Shown: piece by piece, positions 25,702-39,000 of the stretch
How positions within the stretch are numbered: position 1 is the stretch's first letter
How the letters are laid out: each line of letters opens with the position of its first letter
Assembly (NCBI GenBank): GCA_000226015.1
Contig: JH153212.1
Location: 77,191-141,190, forward strand
DNA length: 64,000 nucleotides
Direction: 5' to 3'
Origin: Mnemiopsis leidyi
Taxonomy: Eukaryota; Ctenophora; Tentaculata; Lobata; Bolinopsidae
Notes under the pieces: model-generated
Database searches by the model: none
The model's input: only the letters and a program-made list of their open reading frames with translations
What the model was told of the DNA's origin: nothing
Position numbers and translations under genes: made by a program

Positions 25702-28700
25702 TTTGGAAAACCGAGGGAAACCGAGACTTTTGTTTATGACGTTATGCTGTACAGACTAGACGTAGGATGTGTCAATAATATACCTGCTAAGTTTGAAGAT
25801 TTTTTTCTTCGCCATTTAAGCATTTATGCCGTGTAAGATAGATAAGACACTAGAATTGATAGGTAATATAGTATGTCTATGGCGACTGAGTTGACCAAGC
25901 CATATGAAAATCACTGATCTGTTATATTGATTCGCTCTGAAAAGATGTGATAACACCATAAAGTCACGAAGAATAAGTTTGGATTAATGTAACCATAACA
26001 TATTTCAATGGTGTGTTGATTTGATTTGATCAATTGCAGATTTCCTTTTTTCGTATGATTTTAAATTAGTCATGAGCCGATATAAGCCAATAACATGTAG
26101 AACTCATATAAACTTTTCCATTATCATCGAACAATGAATATCGTAAAATCTTTTTTAATTCATAGATGCTTGATAAATCAAGCGAGAGCAACTAGCTATA
26201 AATTTTCATATTGATGTTTATACTTAATAAACATTGAACGAAGAATTCATCCTATATCGTTAGCGTTTTACCGCCTTCCAATCAAAAATGATATTGATTT
26301 CAGTTTTCCAAAATTTATTTCCTGTTAATATTGAGTTATTGGACGATGCAACAATTACGAGAATTGTATCTGTGCAGCTCCAATGCAGTTTTCTGACACA
26401 ACTTTACAAACATTTTGCCATTTCCGTATTCTTTGAGAGGTTGCATTTTTCCACTTGTCCCATTTGCCACATTACTTAAGCATGGTAGAAATGGCCTTTA
26501 TGCATTTGAAGGGCCATTTTGAGTTTCACAGAGGGAAGAACTCACTGCACTGTGGAATGCCATTGTGATCGCTTGAATACGATTCCTAGCACAGCATGAT
26601 ATTTTATTTGTTTGCTATAAATGCATTGTTTTGCAACACAATGAAATATTTGCCATTGAGCCAAGCCATTAGAAGTTCTATTCTTCAAGTAGGAAGTTTG
26701 AACTGTGGGTAAAAGAGCGTCTGGATTTCGGAAGATGTCACAGACCCGCGTTGGTTACGAGGATCTTTTTTGTTAATAGAAGACAGGGATCACCCAAGGA
26801 CTGAGATCAAAGGGCGGTGGTTCAAAAGCATGGGATTATTTAACTGGCACAGACATGAAGCATGGAGCAAAAAGATAGGCAGGGACATACCAAAAATTAT
26901 ACGTTTACCATCCTTAGTGATTACGTACGCCACATTCCATTCAAATTTGAGAGACGCATTAATTCGTGATTGAAGCTAATGGAAGTATAGAGTTCATTTA
27001 TGTTATCTAATTAATTATAAGGCTGTTAAGAATTGATTCCTGCTGCAATAATTACCTATAACTGTTAAAATGACTCCTTTAAAAAAATGTCAACCCCAGT
27101 TTTGTATAGGTTCCATAAGACATAATCAAATCAATTTATCATGGCATTACCTGAGCTTATTTGTTAACCTTTATCGGTTTGGTCAGGTTTCTAGGTAAGC
27201 TAAACCACAGAATTGGCCTTAAAAGCTCAAAGGTTGCATCAAGTCAATAAGTCATAATTATGTTATCAGGCTGGAAAATTCAATAATTAGAGGATTAGTT
27301 ATAACCATGTTTGTACGTTTAGGAGGACCAAATGTCCAAATGACGGAACGATATCATACATTTACCAGGATTATGAGATGTCTCGATTTAGCAAAGTAAA
27401 TCGGAAAAACCACGTACTAGAAAAGTTTTTGAGCAAAAATACAATGAAAAAAAGGAGGTTGCAGTTTGCACGACACTAAAAACGAAATTGCTATTGTATA
27501 CTCAAGTACTAACAACCAATGACAGTATAGTCACGGCCAAGGCAATTCGTTTGCAAGTCTCATCATTTATGGAGAGGACAATTAATGCGATGAGAGTGTC
27601 AGCTTGGCGGTAAGCACTACAAGACGCCTCCCACAACTTGACACTGTCGTCACAAGCCCAAAACTGGGATATTGTGAGACGTTGTACTTCCAATGGAGAC
27701 AGGGGATGGCTGGAAGATAGGGAAATCTCCCTGCTCCGGCTTGGAACCGTAGATAAGCACGCTGCATATAATGGGCAACATTGGACAGTGTAATGTTAAG
27801 GGTTGCTGTAATTTGCACTAAGGGTTGACATAACCATTCCATCATTGGACTTAAACGAACGCGAAGACTAAAATGAGTATGAGGTAAAAATCAAGAAAAA
27901 TGACCATGCAATTTGAGAGAAGTTAGTGGCGTGAAAGTTGAAGACTCGAAGATGGGTGAAAAGATTCAAAGGTTAAGAATCTAGGTATGAGAAACATACT
28001 TATTTAATTAATTTCTCAATTCTTTGAAAAAAGATATTCAGAGATGGTTGAATGGCAAAATAAACCTAAAATAACGTGGCAAATGGCATGTGCCATTTGG
28101 GTTTTGCATGCTTTGGGAACTGCATACAGGAACTTTATATCTAACTCACTGCATATGAGGACTATAGATATCTAGGGTACCACATATCAGGACTGCATAT
28201 CTAGAGGGTGCTACATATAGCACTGCTACATATAGGGCATGCATGTTTAAAAGTATTGGCCTCATCAAACGCGCTATAGCTGTAAACAGCTTCTTCAATT
28301 TATCGAATAAATCAAAAAAATTATCCAATCCTAGGAGTTATTGGTCCACCGGCCCATAAAACGATTGCCCTGATACCACCTGCCAATATAATTTCGGACT
28401 GCTTTGTCCTGAAGTTGGCTATCGTAAACCATAGCTGAAAAGCTATGTCAATATCATGTGGATGTCATTTGGGTGGACCTAAAAAAGTGGAAGTGTAGTG
28501 GAACCGGGCTGGAAGTTAAAAACTAGAGATGCCACTCTGCTCAGTGCCTTCGATAAACTAGTACTCCAATGGTCAAGGGAAATTTGTTATTGTATGCGAT
28601 ACCATCAATAATGGTTACAAATGCAAAACAAAAGCTAAGTGTCCAACAAACTCATGTAAAATTGGTCTCTGAAAAGAGGAAAACACTGCGTAGATTAGTG

Positions 28701-29840
28701 GTTGGGTTGCGAGGCAACACTACACATCCTACAAGCTTACAGAGCAAAGTATTTTTATTTTGATCTCAACATCCCGGCGGCATATTCACATGTCGACAGT
28801 GAAATCATATTAAAAATCAAATTGGTACTATCTTCAAAGTCAAACTGTGTTTCAAGGCAACAGAAGCTATTCAATTTTCAAATCGCCATTGATGGAAGTG
28901 GTGGATCGCATGATTGTCGATAAGCTATAACGTCAGTTAAGTACTTGCTTTTATTGCTCTATTGATGGTGTGGCCAAATTGCCGCTAAACGGTTAAATTG
29001 GACATGAAGCCTTCAGGTAGCGGTCGTAAATGATGCAGCTATAAAAGAAAACTTAACAGATATATGATCTATAAATAGATCACTACTATTCACGCCCAAT
29101 CAGTTAAATGAACCAAATTACGAGTTATCGAACCAAATATAAAGTTTTCTTTTTATTGTCACCACTTGTGATAACTGTAAACAAACTCTATCCAAATGCG
29201 TTACTTGCGGCGTTGTACATTTTTGAATTAGAATGACATTAAATGAATTATAGAAAAGACTAGAAACCCCTTTGAAACTCAAATTCTTTTATTGCTCGTT
29301 AATAAATAAGCAAACTCAAATTACTCAGAAATCCCACCACAATGATCTATTTAGCGATAATCATCTGCCCAAGAGGAACAATTATATGCCAATAGATTTG
29401 GCAGTTATCATTTCTGTATTAATTTAGTCCTATATATAATGTTATATCTATAATAAAAACTGCATCATCCAATTGTGGAGATTTAACCGTATGAACTATG
29501 AAGGACAGCGGACAGCGATATAATTTGTAAAATGGTTCAAATATATATAACCTCAAAAATCATAAAGATTGTTATTATTTTTAAAAAAGCTGGGACATTT
29601 TTCAATTAACCAAAGAAATTCATAAGTGAAGTTGTGAAGATGATTATGCAATACCCGGAGATGTTGCAATAGGTCTACAATAGTTACGTGCAATACCACA
29701 AAGCCCAAACAGCTACATGAACGATCACATAGGCGCCCTCTCTGCCAGGAGCTCCCTGTGTAAAATCACAACCCCACCAATCCCATTTCTCCAATCCTCT
29801 CACCTGACCCAACCCACCAATCGGATTACTCCATATCGAC
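25702..29840. other. Intergenic, no firm gene
   Basis: AT-rich. Two overlapping minus-strand frames at 27502-27845 (63 and 87 codons) have a coding feel but show no known domain or splice partners. Short degenerate CATATCTAG-type repeats occur at 28140-28240. Nothing else supported. Confidence 0.4.
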
Positions 29841-29881
29841 CACGTGACATCGATTGGGCTGGACACGAGCTGGGTCACGTG
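29841..29881. promoter_or_regulatory. Paired E-boxes
   Basis: CACGTG at 29841-29846 (as CCACGTGACAT) and 29876-29881 (as GGTCACGTGTG), 35 bp apart centre to centre. They are probable bHLH-zipper sites. No transcription unit was identified next to them. Confidence 0.4.
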
Positions 29882-32299
29882 TGTATTTTTACAATACCAT
29901 TACACGGTCGGTAAAACTAACCGCAGTGCCTGCATGTTATAATATAGAGCAGGAAGTGCGCCAAGGATAAGCTTTTAAGGGGTTTTACGGGAGTGGAAAA
30001 CAGAGGTGCTCCCCTAATGCTATTGGACAGATGCAGTGCTAATGAGTGTGTTAGAAGTAATAAGGTGAAATGGATGTTGCAGATAGCATTACAAGGCAGT
30101 AGTCACTCTATTTAGGATTGGTTGAATAAGATATGCAGCATGAATACGGTAAGATGTTGTAATGTTGTATAAACAGTTCGGGAGTATAATTTGATCCCAT
30201 GAAGGCATGAAGCCTTTATGAGTTTTTTGCTGAATCAACGGCTGATCTAAAACTGAATTATGAATAAATAACGATCTTTTTACCAATCGTCTATCTGTAA
30301 AGATGAAATTATATTTTGGACCACATCCTCTTATACCTCCTTAAAAGGCACAAAATACTTTTGAAAAAGTTAAAAGCAGAGAGCAACGTTCGAAATATGT
30401 TATTTAGCAGTTATGGTTCTAAGTTATTGTAAGATCATGATATTGTTAGCTTTGAACTACTGATGCTTTAATAATAATTGTCAATTAATTATTAGCTCCA
30501 TATTCATCGGTCATAACCAAATTTAGGGTGAAGATTTAAAACTTTAATAAGGTTCAGCGAAGCTTGACAGTTCTATACCGCCTCCGCGATAGAAACAACA
30601 TTGTGCAAGTAAGGACGTAACGTAAATCTTATATGTCAATCATTCTAATCAAGGTTTTTATGGGGCTGCTAAGTCACTGGGTCATGAAAAGAACCGCGCT
30701 CCTGCCACGTAGGTACACATTCTAAAGCTTAATTATCCAATTTTACCCTCGACGATCAATGAGCTGCCATCAAGGATCAAGTAATCTATGGTGCCCTGAT
30801 AAAAGCGCACATGATCCTCGTCAGAATGACCTTTTTGTGTTAGCACTGGGTGTCTCCTACCCCAGGTCTTTTGAGCTGAGCTTTGGTACCCTCAAAAGCA
30901 ACCCCGATACAACACTGGACCAAGAGACAAGGATGCCTTTGATTATTATTATTATCATTGCCATTGCTAACTAAGTCCCAGTGATCAATAGTGATGGAGG
31001 ACGAAAGACAAAAGTCTGGTCCTATGCCGGGTTTGGGTGTGTCTGTTCACGAGAGTATGTGTATTTCAACTACATGGCCTCTGCCGAGGAGACGTTTCAA
31101 GACTTTACGGCAGACTTCCTTCAAAGAATCAATAACCCCAGTCATATCCATCCTTATTATAGCACCGTTTTGTGATTTAGAAGTCTCGAAAGTGTTCCTC
31201 TTTGCTGCTATTCATGGAGACATGACGTTTACATCTATGGAGGCCTAGGAAAGTGATAGATAAAGATTGTATGATCACCCTACTTCATGGACTTCTTGTC
31301 TACGATAAATAGGGATTATCTTGGCTATTGAAACTGCAAAATCTCAAAGCGACAAATACTCAAATACCCAAACGGAAACTTTCAGGCGGCAGTTTCTACC
31401 CCTCAAGCTTGCAGAAGTAGATCAACATAAACTAGTAGCAAGTTGTGGGGCATATGATCCTTCCACCTAGGTTTTTCTACTCATGGACACAGATCATTGC
31501 TCCTATTGAAAGCATGGCGGTACAAAATGAAACATTGGCTGGGTTTTAAATACAGCCCAAGCATCACGCATCTCGCAACTCCCCAAAATTACCAATTTAC
31601 CAGCCACACCTCCGGCTTCATCCAAGCACGAGCAATCTTTACGGCCTTACGTCAGCACAACCGTTCTCTCAGCAACCCACGTGACAAAGATAAGCTCCGG
31701 ATAGGTGTAAACCGCTGCTATACTAGCTATACTAGCTATATACTAGCTACAAGACAGATCCAGTTCAGCTGTCGGGCATTGCGGGAATGTGCTAATGGTA
31801 CTGTGGGTCGGGATGCCGTGTTGCAAAACATCGCTTTAATTGTACAGAGGCGTAGGGTCATGCATCACCGGGGATCGGAGAGAGAGGGGGAGAGAGCTGT
31901 GGGGTGGTGGCGCTACTAGCTTACCTGATACAATGTCAGCTGGCTTGTATAGACCGTCAGTACGTCAAAAACAGGAATACTTGTCAATTCATGGTCATGA
32001 TTAAGCCAAAACGGCTACAAAAGTTATTTTACTAAAATATTTTTGACAAAAGGATAAAATTTTCGTCTATTGTCGCGGGTAGTTACAGTGAGAAGGTGTA
32101 TCGTACTCCAGCTCAGGGAAACACATACCATAATATATAGAATGTAAGAAAACCCTCAGCTAATATTGCGTGGAACCATCTGCGGAAATAATCTTTAATT
32201 CCATCAGAACCTCTCATTATTATATCTATTGCTTATAATCCGTCAGTTTTAAAGTACTTGTACTGCTGTTTGCCAAACTTTTGGTACTGCTTCTCAAAA
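29882..32299. other. Intergenic, no firm gene
   Basis: Contains the weak open frame at 31497-31919 (listed separately), a short ATT microsatellite near 30940 and a CACGTG near 31679. No exon structure, RNA gene or mobile-element protein recognised. Confidence 0.4.
31497..31919 (+). CDS. Doubtful 140-codon ORF
   Basis: An open frame of 140 codons, long for this AT-rich region, with many Arg and Ser and no membrane segment or known motif. It spans a short TATACTAGC repeat and ends in a GAGAGAG run, both signs of non-coding sequence. The first codon may not be ATG. It could be a chance frame. Confidence 0.15.
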   Translation: MLLLKAWRYKMKHWLGFKYSPSITHLATPQNYQFTSHTSGFIQARAIFTALRQHNRSLSNPRDKDKLRIGVNRCYTSYTSYILATRQIQFSCRALRECANGTVGRDAVLQNIALIVQRRRVMHHRGSEREGERAVGWWRY

Positions 32300-33075
32300 A
32301 GAGAAGAGGGCGAACATGCCTAAGAACTGCTTAAAGATTGTTTCACAATCGCTTTAAAGCCGCTTAGAACCATTTAAAAACCGTTTAAGAACCGTTTAGA
32401 AAACATTTAAGGGCCGCTTCAGAACCGTTCAAAACCACTTCATAACCGATTGCTAGCCGACAGCTACATTATGGGTTAAGATTTAAGAACCGATTAAGAA
32501 CCGCTAAAGAACCACTTGTCAGCTAACGGCGCGGCGATATTAAGAATTTTAACCCATAGTATTGCTGTTGGTTCTTTAACGGTTCTTAGCCGTTTCTAAA
32601 ACTTACTTATGTAGCTGTCGGCTAGCAAGCGGTTTTTAGCCTAAAATGGAATCTTTGTATATTCAACTTACCTTTTGTGTTAAAGCAGTTCTTGAGCGGT
32701 TCTCAAGCAGTTTTTAAACGGTTCTTAAGTGGTTCTTAACCGGTTTTAAGCGGTCGTTCGAAGATTCTAAGCCAGTTATTAGCGGGCCTTAATAGGGTCT
32801 TCATCGGTTCTTAAGCGGCTCTTTAACGGTTCTTAAACGGTTCTTAAGCGGTTCTCAGCCGATTTTAAGCGGTCGTTCGACAGTTCTAAGCTGGTTCTTA
32901 TAGCGGTTCTTAATCTGTTCTTAATCGGTTTTTAAGCGGCTCTTAAGCGGTTCATAAACGGTTCTTAAGCGGTTCTTAAGAGGTTCTCAAGCGGTTCTTA
33001 GGCGGTTCTTAAACGGTTTTATTAAGCGGTTTTTAAACATTTCTGAAGCGGTTTTAAGCGGTTTAAGGAATATGC
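32300..33075. repeat. Large foldback repeat of the CGGTTCTTAAG type
   Basis: The left part (32300-32520) is built from AAGAACCG words and the right part (32570-33075) from their complement CGGTTCTTAAG, so the region can fold on itself. Embedded perfect arms are 32450-32469 (TTGCTAGCCGACAGCTACAT) and 32609-32628. A second nested pair lies at about 32484-32512 and 32572-32590. The right arm carries over 20 degenerate 11-13-bp units. It resembles a foldback or subterminal-repeat transposon remnant. No transposase frame was seen. Confidence 0.75.
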
Positions 33076-33479
33076 TCTATATAGACCTTCGAAAGGAATT
33101 TCGGTAAAACTAAAACTGTATATGACTTATATGGTTATTTTGGTATAGTATTTTTGATTTTACAATAAACTTGCTATTGCTGAAGTGAGTTATTTATTCA
33201 TTTCTTTAGAGACCATATTTTTTACAGGCAAATTCTAAAGCATGTGTTGAACGTTTAAATATAGAAGAGTGCGTGGTTCAATAGAAAATTTAAAATGTAA
33301 CAATGCAGAAGTATTTCGTTCAGACACTGACAATGTCCTTCTTTTGATTCTTATTTTGTATCAGTTTTACAATAATGAATTCAATTTGTTTAATTTTGAT
33401 TAACTAGCTGGGACCACGTCCCCCGGCCGGTTGATCCACTCTTCCAGCTATGGGATCATGATCATCGTTCACTGTCCTC

Positions 33480-33735
33480 TTTCCAACCTTTTCCCTTGTT
33501 CACCTCATCCAACATTCCTACCCTCTCTCTGATCGTATCTTCCTCTTTCCGTCAACCTTCTCCTTCCGGCCTTCCTTCCCCTGTCCTCGAACTCTCCTAC
33601 CCACACTCCTTTATTTTCCCTCAACTTTTCTTGCCCTACCCCTCACCCTCCACCCCTCTCACCCACCTCACTTTGGGAGTCTCTTTCCCCTCTCCTAATT
33701 TCACTTTCGGTTCCGCTCCCTCTTCTTGTCCCGTG
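33480..33735. repeat. Polypyrimidine tract (plus strand)
   Basis: About 250 bp nearly all C and T on the plus strand (CTTCC, CCCTC blocks), in the 3' flank of the lectin gene. The long open frame it produces is a composition artefact. Confidence 0.8.
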
Positions 33736-34222
33736 CAGTTGTCTGTCAAAAGGACAGACTCTGACTATGTACACAGTGATTCTCTCTTTAAGTATCTGAG
33801 CTTAATTATTTTGTAGCAATTGAAAACCGGCTCTCCTGAAAAAGTGTATAACTACAAATATGGTAAAGCACAATTCTGTTGGGATGATTGGTGTCAAGGG
33901 CTGGAAAGACAAATGCATAATATCAATTCATACATTGCATATGACATAAGCATTAAGAGTGGTAAGATTATCTTTTACTTTGTTTATCAATGATTTTGAC
34001 AAATGAAGCTCTCGTACTTTGTCAATTGCAATTGATAAAGAATCTCAAACAGTCTCGGATCAAAAATAACCGTGAAAAAAGCAATAAGACTGTCAATAGG
34101 CTTATAAAAAGCTAAACAGAACTTTTATAGATAAGATTATAAATAGTTTTTCTAACATCTTCAGTCTTATTCAAATTTATGATAATTGTTCCAAGGCGGA
34201 TTTTTAGCTTCCAATTATCGCC
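33736..34222. other. 3' flank of the giant lectin gene
   Basis: Lies directly after the stop codon at 34223-34225 in transcript direction. Presumably contains the 3' UTR. No exact AATAAA was found on the minus strand close to the stop. Confidence 0.4.
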
Positions 34223-36023
34223 CTAGACCACTTGAATAGAAACATCGGTGGACACCTCAAGACCCAGCTGATCAAACTCACAGCGGTAAGTCCCAGAATC
34301 CTCTGAGGTCGGGTTATTAAACACCAGCTGATACGTGCCTGAAATATTTTGTTGAAGGACTTCTCTTTTCCCGTTCATACGAATCTACATTATTAAGCGC
34401 TGTGAAATTGTAAAATAAATGGCGCGAACATTAATGATATTAAAAAATGTTTTTTTTTTGCCCAGAAAACTTACTTGCAAAAATGTTATTGTTCCATATC
34501 CTTAACAATACATTAACACAATGACACAGTTACGCTTACCTCTTGCTCTCTCGATGGCTATGGAATCTGTGTCGTCTAACAGCTCATCCCCATCCTCTGT
34601 CACTCTGTACCAGTTAACATTGTCTGGACTTTTCGGGTCCTCCAGTTTGACCTGTCCACGAAAAATCGGTGTATCAAAAACCCGGTTGCAGGTTCGTTGT
34701 GCACATTTGGATGCACGCTCGGTGTGTGAACGTTCGGTGTATTTTATTTTGTTTCTGGTTTAAAATATGGACTTTGCAATGATTAACTCACGTTGACTAG
34801 GTCGAGATCACATTTAATTTTAAGCGTCTTGCCAGCTTTCTGAGGTTTCATCAAATTTTCTTCATTCTCGATCCTGAGCGTTACGGACCCCTCTGAAAGG
34901 TTGACCGATTTAATGAACCTGTGTACTTGATAAATTTGAGGAAATAGCTTCATTTGAGATCGAAAGTTGCTGGCGGTTTACTTATAAGTAACCCCATAAT
35001 ACCATCAAAAACCATTAGTACTTACCAAGAAGTTCAGTTTCGACCTCGACATCGCATACAGAAATTTCCCCATTCTCGTCTATGTAGATTGAGCCACGAT
35101 ATATTCCGACGTCATCGGCATCGAAGTTCCTAATGGTGATGGTATCAGCACTATTTTCTAATACAGATCGTACGATCAGTTATATGATATTGATATAATA
35201 TGCAGGGTGTTCAGCCACGTATGGCTCAATTTCAAATTTTCCATTTATTGATCTTAACACTTATCGAAAAAATTATCTGAATTGTTTGATTATTAAACCA
35301 CTTGGTTTAAATTTTTTAACCACTTGTCTAGATTTGAAATTTTCTACCTGCAGTTCAAAAAACTAGATCGAGAAATTTCAAATTTAATAACGCACGTTTC
35401 TGTTCACCCTGTATCTGTCTCATATTCTGAACACAATTTTTATGTTACATTTCAGGTTATTCATTTGACTGTGAGATTGTGCTTATTTAATAAGAATGGC
35501 GTATGATTCAAAGTTTTGACACATAGCACTAAAGTTTGAGTTACTAATGCCCTTATAGCTCCAGATTGCCCCTAAAACAATGAACTTGCCGCAAATAAAT
35601 GCCATGTAATTGTGATTCCTCAACATAGACCACTACTGCTACTGTTCTAAAACGTTTTTTCTTTAATGTTACATTACATTGTGTAATCAAGATTCTATAT
35701 TTGTAATTGTAATTCTTGTAATTCCTCTAATTCTTCTAATTCTTGTAATTCTTGTAATTCTTGTAATTCTTGTAATTCTTCTAATTCTTGAAATTTTTGT
35801 AATTCTTGTAATTCTTGTAATTCTTGTAATTCTTGTAAGTCGCAAAGCCAGAGATGTGGTGTTTTTTGAATAACGAGTATCGAGTAACAAAAAACGATAA
35901 TTACCTGATAACAAATCCATTGAGTTTGTCTTTTCCATCGTCTTTAGGATGCCAGGGTTGGTTATTCTTGGTCCAAGTGATTTTCGCGTACTTTTTGAAC
36001 ACCTTCTTCTTTTCTCCCTTAAG
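34223..36023 (-). CDS. Giant lectin gene exons 42-46: two Ig-like domains and stop
   Basis: Exons 36023-35905, 35150-35026, 34892-34792, 34651-34540, 34338-34223 (stop TAG at 34223-34225). The first domain has KITWTKNNQPWHP and DADDVGIY. The second has TLKIKCDLD, VNWYR and SEDSGTYRCEF, the classic Ig C-W-D-x-G-x-Y-x-C set. The protein ends shortly after, with no membrane anchor. Confidence 0.85.
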
Positions 36024-39000
36024 CTGAAAATAACGTTAAATATTTAGATCGTCGTGAATAATGGGAGTCAAGCCTCACAATGCTTACTGAACGACATCAA
36101 ACGTTTCCCGTTTTACATGAAAGCGTGCAATCTGCTTGAACATGAAGAATTATTTAGGATGATGATGGTATGGATGTTACCTTGACATTGACGTTCGTTC
36201 CCTTGAATCCCATGACCTTACTCTTTTTTGGCTTGATATCACATTCGATATGTTTCAAGGTTTCGCAAACACCCTCTGGTCCTTTCTCCGCTCCTTCCGC
36301 GCAGTCACAAGTGTAACTTCCTACCTCGTTGGTACACACCTTGAAGGAATACGATTAAACGTATCGTGCTTCATTCTAGCTATCAAGTGTTTACCCGATT
36401 GTATGTTTTACCCAAACAATCACTTAATGTATCATATATGTGCATGGTCATATGGTGAAGTAATCCGTATACTAGGTAAAGGGAGAATACTACAGGGGGA
36501 GAATACTTGTATATGAAGATATTTATATGTACGGAAGAATATAATCTTTATCATAGTTTATCATCAATAGAAACAAACCTCATTCTCTCCGCAAGGATCG
36601 TCGTCACACTCATTGACATCAACACATTCTCCATTCTGGTTCTCGTAGCCATCAGCACACACGCAATCACCTCCTTTGTTCTTTACAAAGGTATCCAGAC
36701 AGTCGCAGATGTAGCTTCCTGAGTTTTTATTGTTAATGTTATAAAACTTGATAATGATTGATCAAGTTAAGTGAACGCGCGCGTATGCGGAGACAGCAGC
36801 GTAGCTAGTCAATTATAAAACCACTAAGTAATCCTTCCTTCGAAATGCGCGAGAGCGCGTGCAGATGGCCAGATGGCCGCCACAGGGTTATCAACTTATA
36901 AAGTAATCCAGAAAATATGTGCCCATCCTTCGACACCACTGACCGCACGTCCGCACAAGGTCGTATCAAAGATTGATTTTAAAACTATTTACATCATTTA
37001 TTTGGTCATTGTGAATAAATTTTAATGTGAACAAATGGTATTGGCACCTGCATAGTTGTGTCTAACTTAATGAACATTACGGACCTTCGACATTGGAACA
37101 TCTTTCTGTGTCATCACAAGGGTTGTCCAGACATTCGTTAATGTCCTCGCAGGAACCATGAACCAGTTCGTAGCCATCATTACAGTCACATCTGTGACAT
37201 TAAGCTATTTCAACACTTCTCATTAAAAACATTTATTGAGGATCATGCTTTGTGATGAACATTATATGATAAACTTCCTTAGGAAGCCCAGAAATTATAA
37301 AGGCATTACTTCATCTTTTTCGGGTACACCAAGAACTTGGGAAATTCGATATTAAAACTGTTCTATAGATTCTAAATCTCATCATAACTTACTCATAAGA
37401 CCCCTCAGTGTTTCGGGTACACCAAGAACTTGGGAAATTCGACATTGAAACTGGTCTATAGATTCAAAACTATCTCATCATAACTTACTCATAAGACCCA
37501 TCAGTGTTGGTGCATTCTCCGTTCCCACAAGGTTCCTCAGCACATTCATCCACGTCGGCACAGGTTGTCCCATCAAAGGCGTAGCCTTCGTCACAGAGGC
37601 ATTCGTAGTCGGATCCATCTTCTACACATTCTCCTGCAACAAACCGATTTATATAACAATCTGTTTCCTATAGTATCATTTTATAGCTCGGAATATAGCT
37701 GAATATAAGAATGTACGTATCTCGTGTGGAACACTTAATATTCTTATTAATACTAAAAACAAACCAAAAAGTCAAAAATCAAACTAAAAACAAACTAAAA
37801 ACAACCTAAAAAGTCAAAAAACAAACTAAAAACAAACTAAAAACAAACTAAAAAGTCAAATAACAAACTAAAAACAAACTTAAAAGTCAAAAACAAACTT
37901 AAAACAACGCCATACCTTTAGCACATTTATCCTCCTCGCAACCACCGGGAATCCTAGCCACGCAGGTTGGAAGTTCATGTGCCATCTTGCACTCCTGGCC
38001 TTCGGGACATCTCACGTCGTCACAAGTAGGACAGGCTCCCTTGAGGTACTCCGACCTGGGAATTTTTTGCAATTTTAGCTCCTCTAAAATTCCTGCATTT
38101 TATGTATGATACGGGAAAACGCTTATAGTTGCTGGTCACTAACTGCATCGGTGATTGAGAACATGATTTAAAATATGTTGTAAAACATACAACCAAGTAT
38201 TGGATTCACGTATCACTTTCAGTTGCCCTGAGTGCAGCGGAAATAATTGCGCTTATTGTATACACTTTTTTAATACTAATCGGGCTCAGGTACAGAAGTT
38301 AGATTGGCGTTAGATTTAGTGAAAGTGCAGATACCGGCGATCAAACTCACCCGGTAAGCTTTTTGCAGATTGCAGTAAGTTTACACCATCGGTGTTCAGC
38401 GTTACTCAGACAGTTGTCTATGGAGCAAGTTCCATCGTCGTTGATGTCCACGGAGCCAATGCTGTTGATGCGAGCTCTGTTCTCATCTGTCAGTAGCTGA
38501 AAGGATTTAGCCTTTAGGTTATCTATTTACGGAAATAGCCACACATTCGGAAGCGATGAGTTAATACATAAACACTCTGACAAGAGTTTTCTGGTTTCCT
38601 TCTAATTGACCTTTTAACTTTCTATAATTGCGGGAAATGACTTTAGCAGATTTTTGAAAAGAATTATTTCCTTTCGATCTCATTCTAGACAACCCAATTA
38701 AACCTCTCTAGTATTCTCGATTTATAACGCTATTTTTCATACTGCTTGATTCCCAACCGTTAGGCTTTATTTTCTATTGAAGTGTACTTATTGAGTGTGC
38801 TTTGCTGAGGTGCATTATTCAAGAAGACCGAGACAATACTTAACTGTTCCATATTTTCAGTGGTATAATGTCTCGCCTTTTTTTAAATCTAAATCAAATG
38901 ATTAGATGACTGTTCGAAAGATTGGTTTAAATGTGGAACAATATTTTTTATTTAAATACTTTTAACACAACTTATATACAAATAATTTGAGCTAGCGGAT

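Noticed and set aside
33496-33816. 106-codon frame rich in Ser, Pro and Leu
   Set aside because: The composition artefact of a pyrimidine tract; no domain and no splice partner.
35679-35938. Repetitive frames on both strands (Ile/Leu/Val or Thr/Arg/Ile)
   Set aside because: The TTCTTGTAA microsatellite lies inside lectin intron 42.
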